Under the pieces are notes generated by a model, which worked only from the letters and a program-made list of their open reading frames with translations, had not been told where the DNA came from and did not search any database. A stretch of DNA of 64,000 nucleotides from Salinimicrobium tongyeongense (GTDB lineage Bacteria; Bacteroidota; Bacteroidia; Flavobacteriales; Flavobacteriaceae), in the NCBI RefSeq assembly GCF_026109735.1, contig NZ_CP069620.1:2728001-2792000 (forward strand), written 5' to 3'. Each line of letters opens with the position of its first letter. Within the stretch, counting starts at the first letter, position 1. Positions 43,308 through 52,311 of the stretch are shown here, piece after piece. The translations under genes were made by a program, and so were the position numbers.

Positions 43308-43805
43308 ATGGCTACAGAAGGAAAAAACCTTTCAGAATACGATAAGAACAAAATCCCAAACGCGAAGGAATTCAGGTTTGGGATTGTTGTTTCTGAATGG
43401 AACGAAGAAATAACCGAAAGTCTTTGCCAGGGTGCCATTAAGGTGCTTCTTGAAAACGACGTGCTCGAGCGAAAGATAGTTCGCTGGAATGTTCCCGGCA
43501 GTTTTGAGTTGATCTACGGTTGTAAAAAAATGCAGGAATCGTATGACATGCTTGATGCCATTATTGCCATTGGTAGTGTGATTGAAGGCGAGACAAAACA
43601 TTTTGATTTTGTGTGTGAAGCGGTTTCGCAGGGCATTAAAGACCTCAATGTACAAAGCGATATCCCGGTGATCTTTTGTGTTTTGACCGATCAAAACAGG
43701 CAACAGGCCCTGGACAGGTCTGGAGGGAAACACGGGAATAAAGGTGCCGAGGCGGCTGTAGCGGCTATTAAAATGGCACAACTTCGGAAAGATTCCCGAA
43801 TCTAA
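43308..43805 (+). CDS. ribH: 6,7-dimethyl-8-ribityllumazine synthase
   Basis: 165 aa from ATG at 43308; an upstream in-frame start at 43272 lies inside the TPR gene. Motifs: FGIVVSEWNEEIT, VPGSFEL, AIIAIGSVIEGETKHF with the catalytic His, and FCVLTDQNRQQALDRSGG. Family knowledge: penultimate enzyme of riboflavin synthesis, forming a 60-mer. Other rib genes are elsewhere. Confidence 0.94.
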   Translation: MATEGKNLSEYDKNKIPNAKEFRFGIVVSEWNEEITESLCQGAIKVLLENDVLERKIVRWNVPGSFELIYGCKKMQESYDMLDAIIAIGSVIEGETKHFDFVCEAVSQGIKDLNVQSDIPVIFCVLTDQNRQQALDRSGGKHGNKGAEAAVAAIKMAQLRKDSRI

Positions 43806-43882
43806 CTCCTTTTTTGCTAAGGCATTATTTTTGTGTTACTGAGTTTGCTCATCTAACCTTCGGAAATTTTGAGCATTTTCAG

Positions 43883-43890
43883 TAAATTTG
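43883..43890 (+). promoter_or_regulatory. Bacteroidota -7 element upstream of the small protein-mutL operon
   Basis: TAAATTTG, 26 bp upstream of the ATG at 43917. A second match, TATTTTTG, is at 43826-43833. Confidence 0.5.
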
Positions 43891-43916
43891 ATATTTCCGG
43901 GAAATAAAAAGAAGTA

Positions 43917-44216
43917 ATGCTTAAACTCAACATTTTTTCAGCACCAAAGAAAAACAATCGGTATAATTATACTCCGCGTTACTATAAAGGCAAGGATACC
44001 GGGAATGTTTATAAATTTGATTCTAAATTCAACAAGTACAGGGAAGCCACTAATGCCATAGATTTTGGCAGCCAGTGGAAAGAAGCCCGCGAAAGTAGCC
44101 GGCACCGTGGGAACCGCGAGATCAATAAAACCGTGCTTGTCATCATTGCCATTCTTGTTCTTATTTTCCTGTGGATCATTGACTTTGATTTATCCATTTT
44201 TAGCAATCCATATTAA
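43917..44216 (+). CDS. Small single-pass membrane protein, flavobacterial conserved
   Basis: 99 aa. N-terminal basic and aromatic-rich region with YYKGKDTGNVYKFDSKFNKY, and a C-terminal membrane helix (about 74-94, VLVIIAILVLIFLWII). Homologues are often labelled riboflavin synthase subunit beta because of the adjacent ribH, but nothing in the sequence supports that. Its stop codon touches the mutL start. Confidence 0.7.
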   Translation: MLKLNIFSAPKKNNRYNYTPRYYKGKDTGNVYKFDSKFNKYREATNAIDFGSQWKEARESSRHRGNREINKTVLVIIAILVLIFLWIIDFDLSIFSNPY

Positions 44217-46073
44217 ATGACAGATGTTATACATCTCCTGCCAGACCATGTCGCCAATCAAATAGCAGCAGGTGAGGTGGTGCAGAGGCCGGCTTCGGTT
44301 GTTAAAGAATTGCTCGAAAACTCGATTGATGCCGGGGGCACCAGCATAAAAATACTCGTAAAAGAAGCCGGAAAGACGCTTATCCAGGTCACCGACAACG
44401 GGAAGGGTATGAGCGTTACCGATGCCCGATTGTGTTTTGAGCGGCACGCAACTTCCAAGATCAATTCGGCCGAAGATCTTTTCAGCCTTAAAACAAAAGG
44501 ATTTAGAGGGGAGGCACTGGCGTCTATCGCGGCCATTGCACATGTAGAATTAAAATCCCGGCGGAAGGATGATGAAGTGGGAACCTGCATTAAAATTGAA
44601 GGAAGTGAGGTGACTTCACAGGAAGCCTGCGTTACGCCGGTGGGAACCACCATTTGCGTCAAGAACCTTTTTTACAACATCCCTGCCCGCAGAAATTTTC
44701 TAAAAAGTGACAGCGTGGAATTGCGGCATGTGATAGATGAGTTTCAACGAGTTGCACTTGCGCACCCTTCCATACAATTTTCACTGTTTCACAATGGCAG
44801 TGAGTTATTTCAGTTGCCCGAGGCCAATTACCGGCAGCGCATTGTGAACATCTTTGGCGGAAAGACTAATGAAAAACTGGTGCCGGTCGAGGAAGATACT
44901 GCTATAGTAAAGATCCACGGCTTTGTGGGGAAACCCGAATTTGCCAAAAAGGGCAGGGGAGAACAGTTCTTTTTTGTCAATGACAGGTTTATTAAAAGCC
45001 CTTACCTCAATCATGCGGTAACGGCAGCTTTTGAAGGACTGCTGAAAGATAAAGCTTACCCGAGCTACTTTTTGTACCTGGACGTTGACCCTAAAAGCAT
45101 CGACATCAACATACATCCCACCAAGACCGAAATAAAATTTGACGATGAGCATGCGCTGTATACCATTTTGCGCAGCTCTATAAAACATAGCCTGGGGCAG
45201 TTCAATGTGGCACCGGTGCTCGATTTTGACAGGGATGCAAGTCTTGATACCCCTTATGAATTCTCTCAAAAAGAGATCACTCCCCCAAAAGTTGAAGTAG
45301 ACCCTAATTTTAATCCGTTTAAGACTGAAAAGTCGGGCGGCGGGTACACCACTCCAAATTACAGGTCAGATAAATCTGCCGGAAGCTGGCAGAGCTTGTA
45401 CAACGGGCTTAGGGGTGAAGGAACCGAAATACACCAGGGGAGAACGCAGGTGGAGTTTGAGAGCGATGAGGTTACCGGCAACCTGTTTGGGATGAAAGAT
45501 GAAGGCGAAGCGGGAGGCACTACTTTTCAGCTTAATAAAAAGTATATTGTCACTACCTTAAAAAGCGGAATACTGGTTATTGATCAACAACGCGCCCACA
45601 CCAGGATTCTTTATGAAGAATTACTGAAAAATATTACGGTGACTTCGGCTGTTAGCCAGCAGTTGTTATTTCCTCTAAAAATTCAGTTTTCCACCAATGA
45701 AATGGAGCTGCTCAAGGAAATCAGGGATTCGCTGGAGCAAACAGGATTTATTTTTTCAGAAGTAAAGAAAGACAGTGTGGAGATTAGCGGAATTCCGACG
45801 CTTATTTCAGAAAGTGAGGTGGAAATTTTGCTGGAGCAGTTACTGCTCGACCTGGAAAATGAAGTGCCGGGAGCGGCTTTTTCGCAGGTAGATACCCTTG
45901 CGAAGTCCCTCGCCAGGGGAATGGCGGTAAAATCGGGTACGGCACTAAATATCGCGGAACAACAAAATATTGTGAATAGTTTGTTTGCCTGTAAGGAATC
46001 GAGCTTATCGCCTTTTAATAAGCCTGTATTTATTACCTTGACAGTAGACGAACTGGATAAAAAGTTTATGTAA
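44217..46073 (+). CDS. mutL: DNA mismatch repair protein MutL
   Basis: 618 aa. GHKL ATPase motifs: ELLENSIDAGGTSI, DNGKGM, TKGFRGEALASIA. A variable linker (about 345-430) leads to the dimerisation domain. The endonuclease motif expected of MutL in organisms without MutH (DQHA...E) is altered to DQQRAHTRILYEE, so nicking activity is uncertain. Family knowledge: MutL couples MutS mismatch binding to strand removal. The start ATG directly abuts the preceding stop codon; the rhomboid gene follows with no gap. Confidence 0.94.
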   Translation: MTDVIHLLPDHVANQIAAGEVVQRPASVVKELLENSIDAGGTSIKILVKEAGKTLIQVTDNGKGMSVTDARLCFERHATSKINSAEDLFSLKTKGFRGEALASIAAIAHVELKSRRKDDEVGTCIKIEGSEVTSQEACVTPVGTTICVKNLFYNIPARRNFLKSDSVELRHVIDEFQRVALAHPSIQFSLFHNGSELFQLPEANYRQRIVNIFGGKTNEKLVPVEEDTAIVKIHGFVGKPEFAKKGRGEQFFFVNDRFIKSPYLNHAVTAAFEGLLKDKAYPSYFLYLDVDPKSIDINIHPTKTEIKFDDEHALYTILRSSIKHSLGQFNVAPVLDFDRDASLDTPYEFSQKEITPPKVEVDPNFNPFKTEKSGGGYTTPNYRSDKSAGSWQSLYNGLRGEGTEIHQGRTQVEFESDEVTGNLFGMKDEGEAGGTTFQLNKKYIVTTLKSGILVIDQQRAHTRILYEELLKNITVTSAVSQQLLFPLKIQFSTNEMELLKEIRDSLEQTGFIFSEVKKDSVEISGIPTLISESEVEILLEQLLLDLENEVPGAAFSQVDTLAKSLARGMAVKSGTALNIAEQQNIVNSLFACKESSLSPFNKPVFITLTVDELDKKFM

Positions 46074-46841
46074 ATGGGAAGAATGACCGAAACCGTAAAG
46101 GTTCTTTTGATAATTAATGTCATAGTTTATATAGGGAGCCAGGTTTTGGGAGATCAGGCCTATCAGCTATTTTCCCTGTGGTTTGTTGAAAACGATAATT
46201 TCCAGTTCTGGCAGGTAGTTACGCATATGTTTATGCACGACCCTAACAGCATCTTTCATATTATCTTTAACATGTATGCCCTCTGGGCGTTTGGAAGCCC
46301 CATTGAGCAGGTGCTGGGAAAAAATAAATTCCTTTTCTTCTACTTTTCGGCAGGGATAGGTGCGGCCATAATTCACACGCTGGTGAATTATTATCATTTT
46401 CAGGCAGGATACAGTGCCCTTCTCGATGCCGGGTTTGGCAGTATGGAGGTAGAGCAGTATTTGCGGGAATCTTATGCTTCTATTGCCAGTAGCGGCCAGT
46501 TCAGGATCCCTGAAGGGGTAGATCAGGATGTGTTGAGAACCATGTTTCAAACTTATATTACTCCTGCTGTGGGAGCATCGGGCGCAATATATGGGATCCT
46601 GGTAGCGTTTGGAATGATGTTCCCAAATGTGGAGTTATTCCTGCTTTTTGTTCCGGTGCCCATAAAGGCAAAATACTTTATTCCGGCATTAATTGCGCTC
46701 GACCTCTTTTCCGGGTTAACGGGATATTCTATATTTGGAGGAGGGATTGCCCACTTTGCACATATAGGAGGGGCCCTCTTTGGTTTTATTATGATGTGGT
46801 ACTGGAAAAAGAACCAGTTTAACCAAAACCGCTGGGATTAA
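46074..46841 (+). CDS. Rhomboid intramembrane serine protease (1)
   Basis: 255 aa, six or so membrane segments. Catalytic Ser169 in VGASGAIYG and His230 in HFAHIGG; HMFMHDPNSIFHIIFNMYAL holds the conserved N and HxxxN part. An insert of about 50 residues (108-160) lies before the serine helix. Family knowledge: cleaves membrane-spanning substrates. First of two adjacent rhomboids in the mutL operon. Confidence 0.9.
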   Translation: MGRMTETVKVLLIINVIVYIGSQVLGDQAYQLFSLWFVENDNFQFWQVVTHMFMHDPNSIFHIIFNMYALWAFGSPIEQVLGKNKFLFFYFSAGIGAAIIHTLVNYYHFQAGYSALLDAGFGSMEVEQYLRESYASIASSGQFRIPEGVDQDVLRTMFQTYITPAVGASGAIYGILVAFGMMFPNVELFLLFVPVPIKAKYFIPALIALDLFSGLTGYSIFGGGIAHFAHIGGALFGFIMMWYWKKNQFNQNRWD

Positions 46842-47755
46842 TGAGAAGTAACAGGAGTAACATAAGAGCAAAGATCGCAATGGCTACGGTGAGTGAAAAG
46901 CTCATTGCTGTCAATGTAATTGCCTTTGTGCTTTTTTTCTTTCTTAAGACTCTCGCTTTCCTCTTCAGCTTTGAGGTGGACTTTATCCTGGAATGGCTGG
47001 TCTTCCCAAAAGAGCCGGGAGAATTCCTGTTCAAACCCTGGTCAATAATTACCTATGCTTTTTTACACAGCGGCCTGTGGCATTTGCTGTCTAATATGTT
47101 GATCCTGTATTTTTCAGGAGTGTATTTTCTCACCTATTTCTCTCCAAAAAAGCTGCTGAATTTCTACTTTTTGGGAGGTATATTCGGCGCGCTGGTCTAC
47201 ATGGCGAGCTATAATTTGTTCCCTGCTTTCCAGGGAATGGGGAAATCTTATCTCATAGGGGCTTCGGCTGCGGTAATGTCTATTTTGGTAGGAATAGCCA
47301 CGCACATACCGCACATGAGGGTAAGGCTTATTTTACTTGGAAGTATCAAGTTGTGGTGGATTGCGGCATTTTTAGTGGTGCTGGATGTGATCCAGATCCC
47401 TATTTCCAACCCCGGTGGTCACCTGGCGCACCTGGGCGGGGCCGGTTTTGGGTATCTCTACGCCAGGCAACTGGGCAAAGGGAACAACATTGCAAGCGGA
47501 TTTGAAAAGCTGCTGGACTGGATCGCTTCGTTGTTTTCATCGAATTCCGGCTCGGGCAGAAAGAGTAATTTAAAGACCGTTCACAAAAGGAAATCTACGG
47601 GCAGCACTTCAGGGAGGAACAGCGCGGGCATACGCAACAAAAAAGAAGAACAGGCCAGGATAGATGCCATTTTAGACAAGATTGGAAAAAGTGGCTACGA
47701 CAGCCTGACAAAGCAGGAAAAGGACTATTTGTTCAACGCAGGAAAAGACAATTAA
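46841..47755 (+). CDS. Rhomboid intramembrane serine protease (2), with basic C-terminal tail
   Basis: 304 aa. Ser142 in IGASAAVMS and His197 in HLAHLGG; HSGLWHLLSNMLIL carries the conserved His/Asn. The C-terminal 90 residues are soluble and basic, ending KIGKSGYDSLTKQEKDYLF, the DUF6576-like tail seen in Bacteroidota rhomboids. One-base overlap with the rhomboid before and the phosphatase after. Confidence 0.9.
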   Translation: MRSNRSNIRAKIAMATVSEKLIAVNVIAFVLFFFLKTLAFLFSFEVDFILEWLVFPKEPGEFLFKPWSIITYAFLHSGLWHLLSNMLILYFSGVYFLTYFSPKKLLNFYFLGGIFGALVYMASYNLFPAFQGMGKSYLIGASAAVMSILVGIATHIPHMRVRLILLGSIKLWWIAAFLVVLDVIQIPISNPGGHLAHLGGAGFGYLYARQLGKGNNIASGFEKLLDWIASLFSSNSGSGRKSNLKTVHKRKSTGSTSGRNSAGIRNKKEEQARIDAILDKIGKSGYDSLTKQEKDYLFNAGKDN

Positions 47756-48792
47756 TGAAAGGTCTCAACTGGTTTGACAGGTTCCTGTTCTTGCTGAACA
47801 TCCTCTTTGCAGTAGCGCTGCTTTTTGCGTATTTACTGCCTTACATTCCCCCCGCAAAATTTGCATTACTTTCTGTTTTTAGCCTGGGGGTACCGCTGTT
47901 AATTATCGTCAATATCATTTTCCTGTTGTTCTGGCTGTTCAGGTTGAGGCGGCAGGTCATTCTTTCCCTGGTGGTACTTTTAATAGGCTTTAACCACGTT
48001 ACTTCTGTGTACGAGGTTTCTTCGGAAGAAGACGGCATGGTAGAAGATAATGTGCTCCAGATCATGACCTATAACGTAAGGCAGTTCAATCAATACGGCT
48101 GGGCCGAAGATGTAGATATTCCGCAGAAGATCACAGCTTTTATAAAAGCACAAGATCCCGATGTGGTGGCCATGCAGGAGTACTATAAAGGAGAACTGGA
48201 AATAGCAAAGAGCTTTCGGTATAAATATATCAAACTCAAAGAGGAGAATGCCGAATTCGGGCTTGCGCTGTTCTCGAAATATCCCATTATAAATTCGGGT
48301 TCTTTAGATTTTCCCACCCATAGCAACAACAATGCTGTTTTTGCCGATATTGTAAAGAACGGCGACACCATAAGGGTAGTGAATGTGCATTTACAGTCTT
48401 TCGGGATCAAACCCAGCCTGAACACCATTGAGAAAGAGCATTCAAAAAAGGTGCTTTTTGGCATGGGTCAGACGTTTGTAAAACAGGAACGTCAAATGAA
48501 ACTGGTCAAGGAAGCTGTACTGGCCAGCCCTTATCCATCAATTATCCTGGGTGATTTCAACAATACGGCCTATTCTTATGTGTATAGGGAATTGCGGGAT
48601 ATAGGTTTCAATGACGCTTACAAGGAAGCCGGAAATGGCTTCGGAAAAACTTTCGAGATTTTTGACATTTTACCGCTCCGCATAGATTTTATCCTTCCAC
48701 AGGAATCTATAGAAATTCTCACCTTTCAAAATTATGAGGTTCCGTATTCAGATCATTATCCTATTAGTGCACGCCTCAGGCTAGGGGAGTGA
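47755..48792 (+). CDS. Endonuclease/exonuclease/phosphatase-family protein, membrane-anchored
   Basis: 345 aa. Two to three N-terminal membrane helices (about 10-90), then an EEP domain: MTYNVRQFNQYG, AMQEYY, LGDFNNTAYS and SDHYPISARL. Family knowledge: EEP enzymes hydrolyse phosphodiesters in DNA, RNA, inositol phosphates or lipids; the membrane anchor suggests a periplasmic or surface substrate. Its 3' end overlaps the convergent WbqC gene by 12 bp. Confidence 0.88.
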   Translation: MKGLNWFDRFLFLLNILFAVALLFAYLLPYIPPAKFALLSVFSLGVPLLIIVNIIFLLFWLFRLRRQVILSLVVLLIGFNHVTSVYEVSSEEDGMVEDNVLQIMTYNVRQFNQYGWAEDVDIPQKITAFIKAQDPDVVAMQEYYKGELEIAKSFRYKYIKLKEENAEFGLALFSKYPIINSGSLDFPTHSNNNAVFADIVKNGDTIRVVNVHLQSFGIKPSLNTIEKEHSKKVLFGMGQTFVKQERQMKLVKEAVLASPYPSIILGDFNNTAYSYVYRELRDIGFNDAYKEAGNGFGKTFEIFDILPLRIDFILPQESIEILTFQNYEVPYSDHYPISARLRLGE

Positions 48793-49413
48793 GATTTCCT
48801 GGCGCTCCAGGTAGTTTAAGGCGTTAGGGCCTTCGTTAAAAATAAGGTCTACTACACTAAGGTCATTCATAAAACCGAATTTCTCCTGGAACACCTGAAA
48901 ATAGGGTTCTAGCGCCCGGGGAGACCTGTTTTTGGCTTCAATAAGGGAACGCCCGTTTATCATGTTTTCGGGCTCTCTAAAGTATTCTGTGGTCTTCCTG
49001 TATTCGAGATCCAGCTGCAGGCAATCTAGCGTTAACTGCAGGCTGTGGTAATTAAAATCCATTAAAAACTCGAACTTTTTGTGATACAAAGGATAGAATT
49101 CATCTTCATAGAATTCGAAGAAAGGCGAGGTGCGGTAAACTGTCTCTAAAGATTTCCAGTGCTGTTTTTGCCATGGGAAATCATTCTCAATTTTTATATC
49201 CCTGTATTTTTGATGCCCCGATTTGTTGCCGGTGTGCTTAATGGGAATGTTGAGCAGCAACTTTCCGTTGGCACCATAAATATACATGCGGTTGCGGTAG
49301 GTTTGCTTCTGGTAGTTGTCTTCATTTTCAAAAATAAGCTCTTCAGCATTAAGCATTGCCACAAACTGGGACACCGGCCCGAAATACGCAGGATGTAAAA
49401 GCAGTTTTTGCAT
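48781..49413 (-). CDS. WbqC-family protein
   Basis: 210 aa. HPAYFGPVSQFVAMLNAEEL at the start and NRMYIYGANGKLLLNIPI, GHQKYRDIKIEND identify the WbqC-like family. Function is uncertain; relatives sit in polysaccharide or amino-acid modification loci. It lies 9 bp downstream of lepB and is the last gene of the parA-wbqC run. Confidence 0.85.
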   Translation of the reverse strand: MQKLLLHPAYFGPVSQFVAMLNAEELIFENEDNYQKQTYRNRMYIYGANGKLLLNIPIKHTGNKSGHQKYRDIKIENDFPWQKQHWKSLETVYRTSPFFEFYEDEFYPLYHKKFEFLMDFNYHSLQLTLDCLQLDLEYRKTTEYFREPENMINGRSLIEAKNRSPRALEPYFQVFQEKFGFMNDLSVVDLIFNEGPNALNYLERQEISLP

Positions 49414-49422
49414 GATAAAATG

Positions 49423-50988
49423 TTATTTAGCTTTCTTTTTTCTGAAGAAGCTATACCCTACCAGGCCAACTACCACCACAAGAACGTAAGGAAGGTAAGA
49501 AACCGGTTCCCCCTGCCCTCCTACGGTGGTGAACATGCGCTCCCATCTTATTTTGCTAAGGCCCGAAGCGTTGGGGTCAAGGCTAAGCCAGATAAACACA
49601 GGTTTGCCCACAATATGATTTTCGGGAACGTAACCCCAGTAGCGGCTGTCTTCACTGTTGTGGCGGTTGTCTCCCATCATGAAATAGTAATCCTGCTCAA
49701 AGGTGTAGGTGTTCAAAGGCTGGCCATTTAAAAGTACCTGGTCACCTCTAAACGAGATCTCCCTTTCGCGACCCATTTCCAGGCCTTCATAGGTTTCGAT
49801 GATTTGGCGGTAGAACCCAACCGTCTCAGGTGTGATTTGTACGGTCACCCCTTCTTTTGGAATATAAAGAGGCCCCATATTATCGGCATTCCAGTCAAAC
49901 CTGTTGTTGTTCGGGAAGATAATAGATTCCCCTTGCCCCGCCGGAGTAACAACCCTTTCTATAGAGGCCACATTGGGGTGGTTCTTTAGCCTTTGGTAAT
50001 TCTCTTCAGTTAAAGACTGGATGAAGAACTGGTTAGTGTTGGGGTCGTGGTAAAATGCATCGGTAATATCATACATTTTATACATGGCATAGGGGTCAAA
50101 TCCCTGCCCTTTTGTGGTGCCGGTGTATGAGTACTGGGGTTTAGCCCTGTCTGGCAGCTCCAGGGGCTGGTTGTTGACATGGATTTTTCCGTCAATAATC
50201 TCAAGGGAATCCCCGGGTAGGCCAACGGCTCTTTTTACATAATTCGATTTTTTGTCTACAGGCTTGTCGTAACGTACACCCGATTTATCCCTGAACTGTC
50301 TCACCGTATCTACCGGCCAGTTGAATACCACTATATCGCTGCGATCAATGTCCTGGAATCCCGGGATCCTGAAATAAGGAATATGAGGTTTGTTCCAGTA
50401 TGATTTTATCCCCAACACCGGAATGGTATCGTGCACCATCGGGAAGGCGACAGAAGTAATTGGGGTGCGTGCCCCGTAATGAAATTTACTCACAAACAGG
50501 AAGTCCCCAACCAGCAGGGTCTTTTCAAGGGAAGAAGTGGGAATGGTGAAGGGCTGCATTACATAAGTGTGCACTATGGTGGCAGCAACTACGGCAAAGA
50601 GAACAGAACTTATCCATTCTCCCGCGGCGCTCCCGGGTTGCAGGCTGCGACCTTCCCTGTATTTGGCATCACCAAAGTAATTGACGTAATAAATGTAAAA
50701 GCCACAGGTAACAATAGCCAGTATGGTATCTGTAGTAGAAGTACGGCCAAAACTGCGCACGGTTTCCACCCATATTACCGGGAACATAATGAGGTTAACA
50801 ATGGGGATGAACAGCAAAATCACCCACCACCACGGCCTGTTGATGATCTTCATTAAGACAACTGCGTTATATACGGGTATGGCTGCTTCCCAGGCTTTAC
50901 GACCTGCTTTTTGATATAATTTCCAGGTTCCTGCGAAATGGATAAGCTGAACAAGAAGAACAAACAAGATCCAGTTTGTGAATGTCAT
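49423..50988 (-). CDS. lepB: Signal peptidase I
   Basis: 521 aa, longer than most SPases. N-terminal membrane helices (about 3-20, 52-72, 90-105), a further anchor (about 125-145), then MQPFTIPTSSLEKTL with catalytic Ser153, and YVKRAVGLPGD with catalytic Lys252. The GDNRHNSEDSRYWG motif is near residue 450. The Bacteroidota-type insert between them is present. Family knowledge: removes signal peptides from exported proteins. Follows dapB by 40 bp. Confidence 0.94.
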   Translation of the reverse strand: MTFTNWILFVLLVQLIHFAGTWKLYQKAGRKAWEAAIPVYNAVVLMKIINRPWWWVILLFIPIVNLIMFPVIWVETVRSFGRTSTTDTILAIVTCGFYIYYVNYFGDAKYREGRSLQPGSAAGEWISSVLFAVVAATIVHTYVMQPFTIPTSSLEKTLLVGDFLFVSKFHYGARTPITSVAFPMVHDTIPVLGIKSYWNKPHIPYFRIPGFQDIDRSDIVVFNWPVDTVRQFRDKSGVRYDKPVDKKSNYVKRAVGLPGDSLEIIDGKIHVNNQPLELPDRAKPQYSYTGTTKGQGFDPYAMYKMYDITDAFYHDPNTNQFFIQSLTEENYQRLKNHPNVASIERVVTPAGQGESIIFPNNNRFDWNADNMGPLYIPKEGVTVQITPETVGFYRQIIETYEGLEMGREREISFRGDQVLLNGQPLNTYTFEQDYYFMMGDNRHNSEDSRYWGYVPENHIVGKPVFIWLSLDPNASGLSKIRWERMFTTVGGQGEPVSYLPYVLVVVVGLVGYSFFRKKKAK

Positions 50989-51028
50989 GAGCGTAGTTTA
51001 TTTATTGGTCTGCCGTAGTACTATTCTG

Positions 51029-51730
51029 TTACAAGCCCAGCACGTCTTTCATGCTGTAAATTCCTTTTCTATGCTGAAGCCACTCGGCAGCTATAACAGC
51101 GCCAAGTGCAAAACCATCGCGGGAGTGGGCCACATGTTCTATTTTAATGCTGTCAACTTCAGAATTATATAAAATACTGTGAGTGCCGGGTACGTTTTCG
51201 ATCCTTTTTGCAGTTACTGGAATTTCGTTCTCTTTTGCCTCATCCAGCCGCCAGCCGGTCTTATCTGAATTTTCGACGATCTGTTCCGCTAAACTAATGG
51301 CAGTACCGCTTGGGGCATCCAGTTTTTGGGTGTGGTGAATTTCTTCTATGGCCACATTGTACTCTTTAAACCGGTTCATTAGCTTTGCCAGGTTCCTGTT
51401 CAATTCAAAGAACAGGTTTACGCCAAGGCTAAAGTTGGATGCATAAATAAAAGCGGCATCCTGCTTTTTGCATAGCTCAACGGCTTCTTCGTACTTCTTC
51501 AGCCAGCCGGTAGTCCCGGAAACCACCGGGATTTGTTTTTCAAAACAGGTGGTGATGTTCTTAAAGGCAGCATTTGGCACGCTAAAATCTATGGCGACAT
51601 CGGCCTTTTGAAGATCGGCGTTATCAATATCATTGTCCACTTTTAGTACTATTTCATGGCCACGTTCTACAGCTAGTCTTTCAATGGTCTTACCCATTTT
51701 TCCGTAACCCAGTAAAGCTATTTTCATCAA
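51029..51730 (-). CDS. dapB: 4-hydroxy-tetrahydrodipicolinate reductase
   Basis: 233 aa. GYGKMGKTIE is the NAD(P)-binding loop, SGTTGW, and EIHHTQKLDAPSGTA contains the catalytic His and Lys. Family knowledge: second dedicated step of lysine and meso-diaminopimelate synthesis. Overlaps the DUF5683 gene by 4 bp in the par operon. Confidence 0.95.
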   Translation of the reverse strand: MMKIALLGYGKMGKTIERLAVERGHEIVLKVDNDIDNADLQKADVAIDFSVPNAAFKNITTCFEKQIPVVSGTTGWLKKYEEAVELCKKQDAAFIYASNFSLGVNLFFELNRNLAKLMNRFKEYNVAIEEIHHTQKLDAPSGTAISLAEQIVENSDKTGWRLDEAKENEIPVTAKRIENVPGTHSILYNSEVDSIKIEHVAHSRDGFALGAVIAAEWLQHRKGIYSMKDVLGL

Positions 51731-52311
51731 AAATTGTAGTTTAAAGTAATGCCGTAACCTGTAGTTCCCGTAAACTGGTCGTAATCAAGGTTTGGCTTAA
51801 GTGACAGGTCTTCACTCACGTTGAATTGTTGCAGGTGGGCGTCAACGTTGGCATCTATAATATTGAGGGCATACAATCCCAAAGTGACCATAATGGAGAC
51901 TTCTTTGTTGCGCTGGTAAAACCGCTGCGCCTCTATGAGCCCGCTGGTTGATACCCGGGGTTGGCCGTTGTCATCGTAGAATTCGTCATTGGTATTGCCG
52001 GCCAGCCTGCTTTTGTAGGCACTGCGGTAACGGTCGTACTGACGGTCATTTTCAAAATAAAAATATATACCAACTCCCAAAGCAGTATACACGATAGGGA
52101 TCTTCCAGTATTTGCCGTTGTAGGCTTGTCCCAGTCCCGGGAGTACGGCAGAATAAAATGCGGCACGGGCAGGGGAGAGCGGGTCGTAAGGTTTGTAGGC
52201 AGGTTCTTCAATCACCAGCTGCGGGTCTACCAGCAGCGAATCTTCCTGTGCCGAGGCTTGCAGGAAAAAGAGACAGGTGATAAAGAACGCTATGAGGTTT
52301 TTAATCTTCAC
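51727..52311 (-). CDS. DUF5683 membrane protein
   Basis: 194 aa from GTG at 52311, which overlaps the parB 3' end by 11 bp. Signal peptide (LIAFFITCLFFLQASA), then a segment ARAAFYSAVLPGLGQAYNGK, typical of the DUF5683 family, and membrane helices. A longer start at 52401 would lie deep in parB and is rejected. Function unknown; conserved next to parB and dapB in flavobacteria. Confidence 0.82.
   Translation of the reverse strand: MKIKNLIAFFITCLFFLQASAQEDSLLVDPQLVIEEPAYKPYDPLSPARAAFYSAVLPGLGQAYNGKYWKIPIVYTALGVGIYFYFENDRQYDRYRSAYKSRLAGNTNDEFYDDNGQPRVSTSGLIEAQRFYQRNKEVSIMVTLGLYALNIIDANVDAHLQQFNVSEDLSLKPNLDYDQFTGTTGYGITLNYNF

Noticed and set aside
43917-44216. Riboflavin synthase subunit beta
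   Set aside because: A name carried over from the neighbouring ribH; the protein is a small single-pass membrane protein with no lumazine-synthase features.
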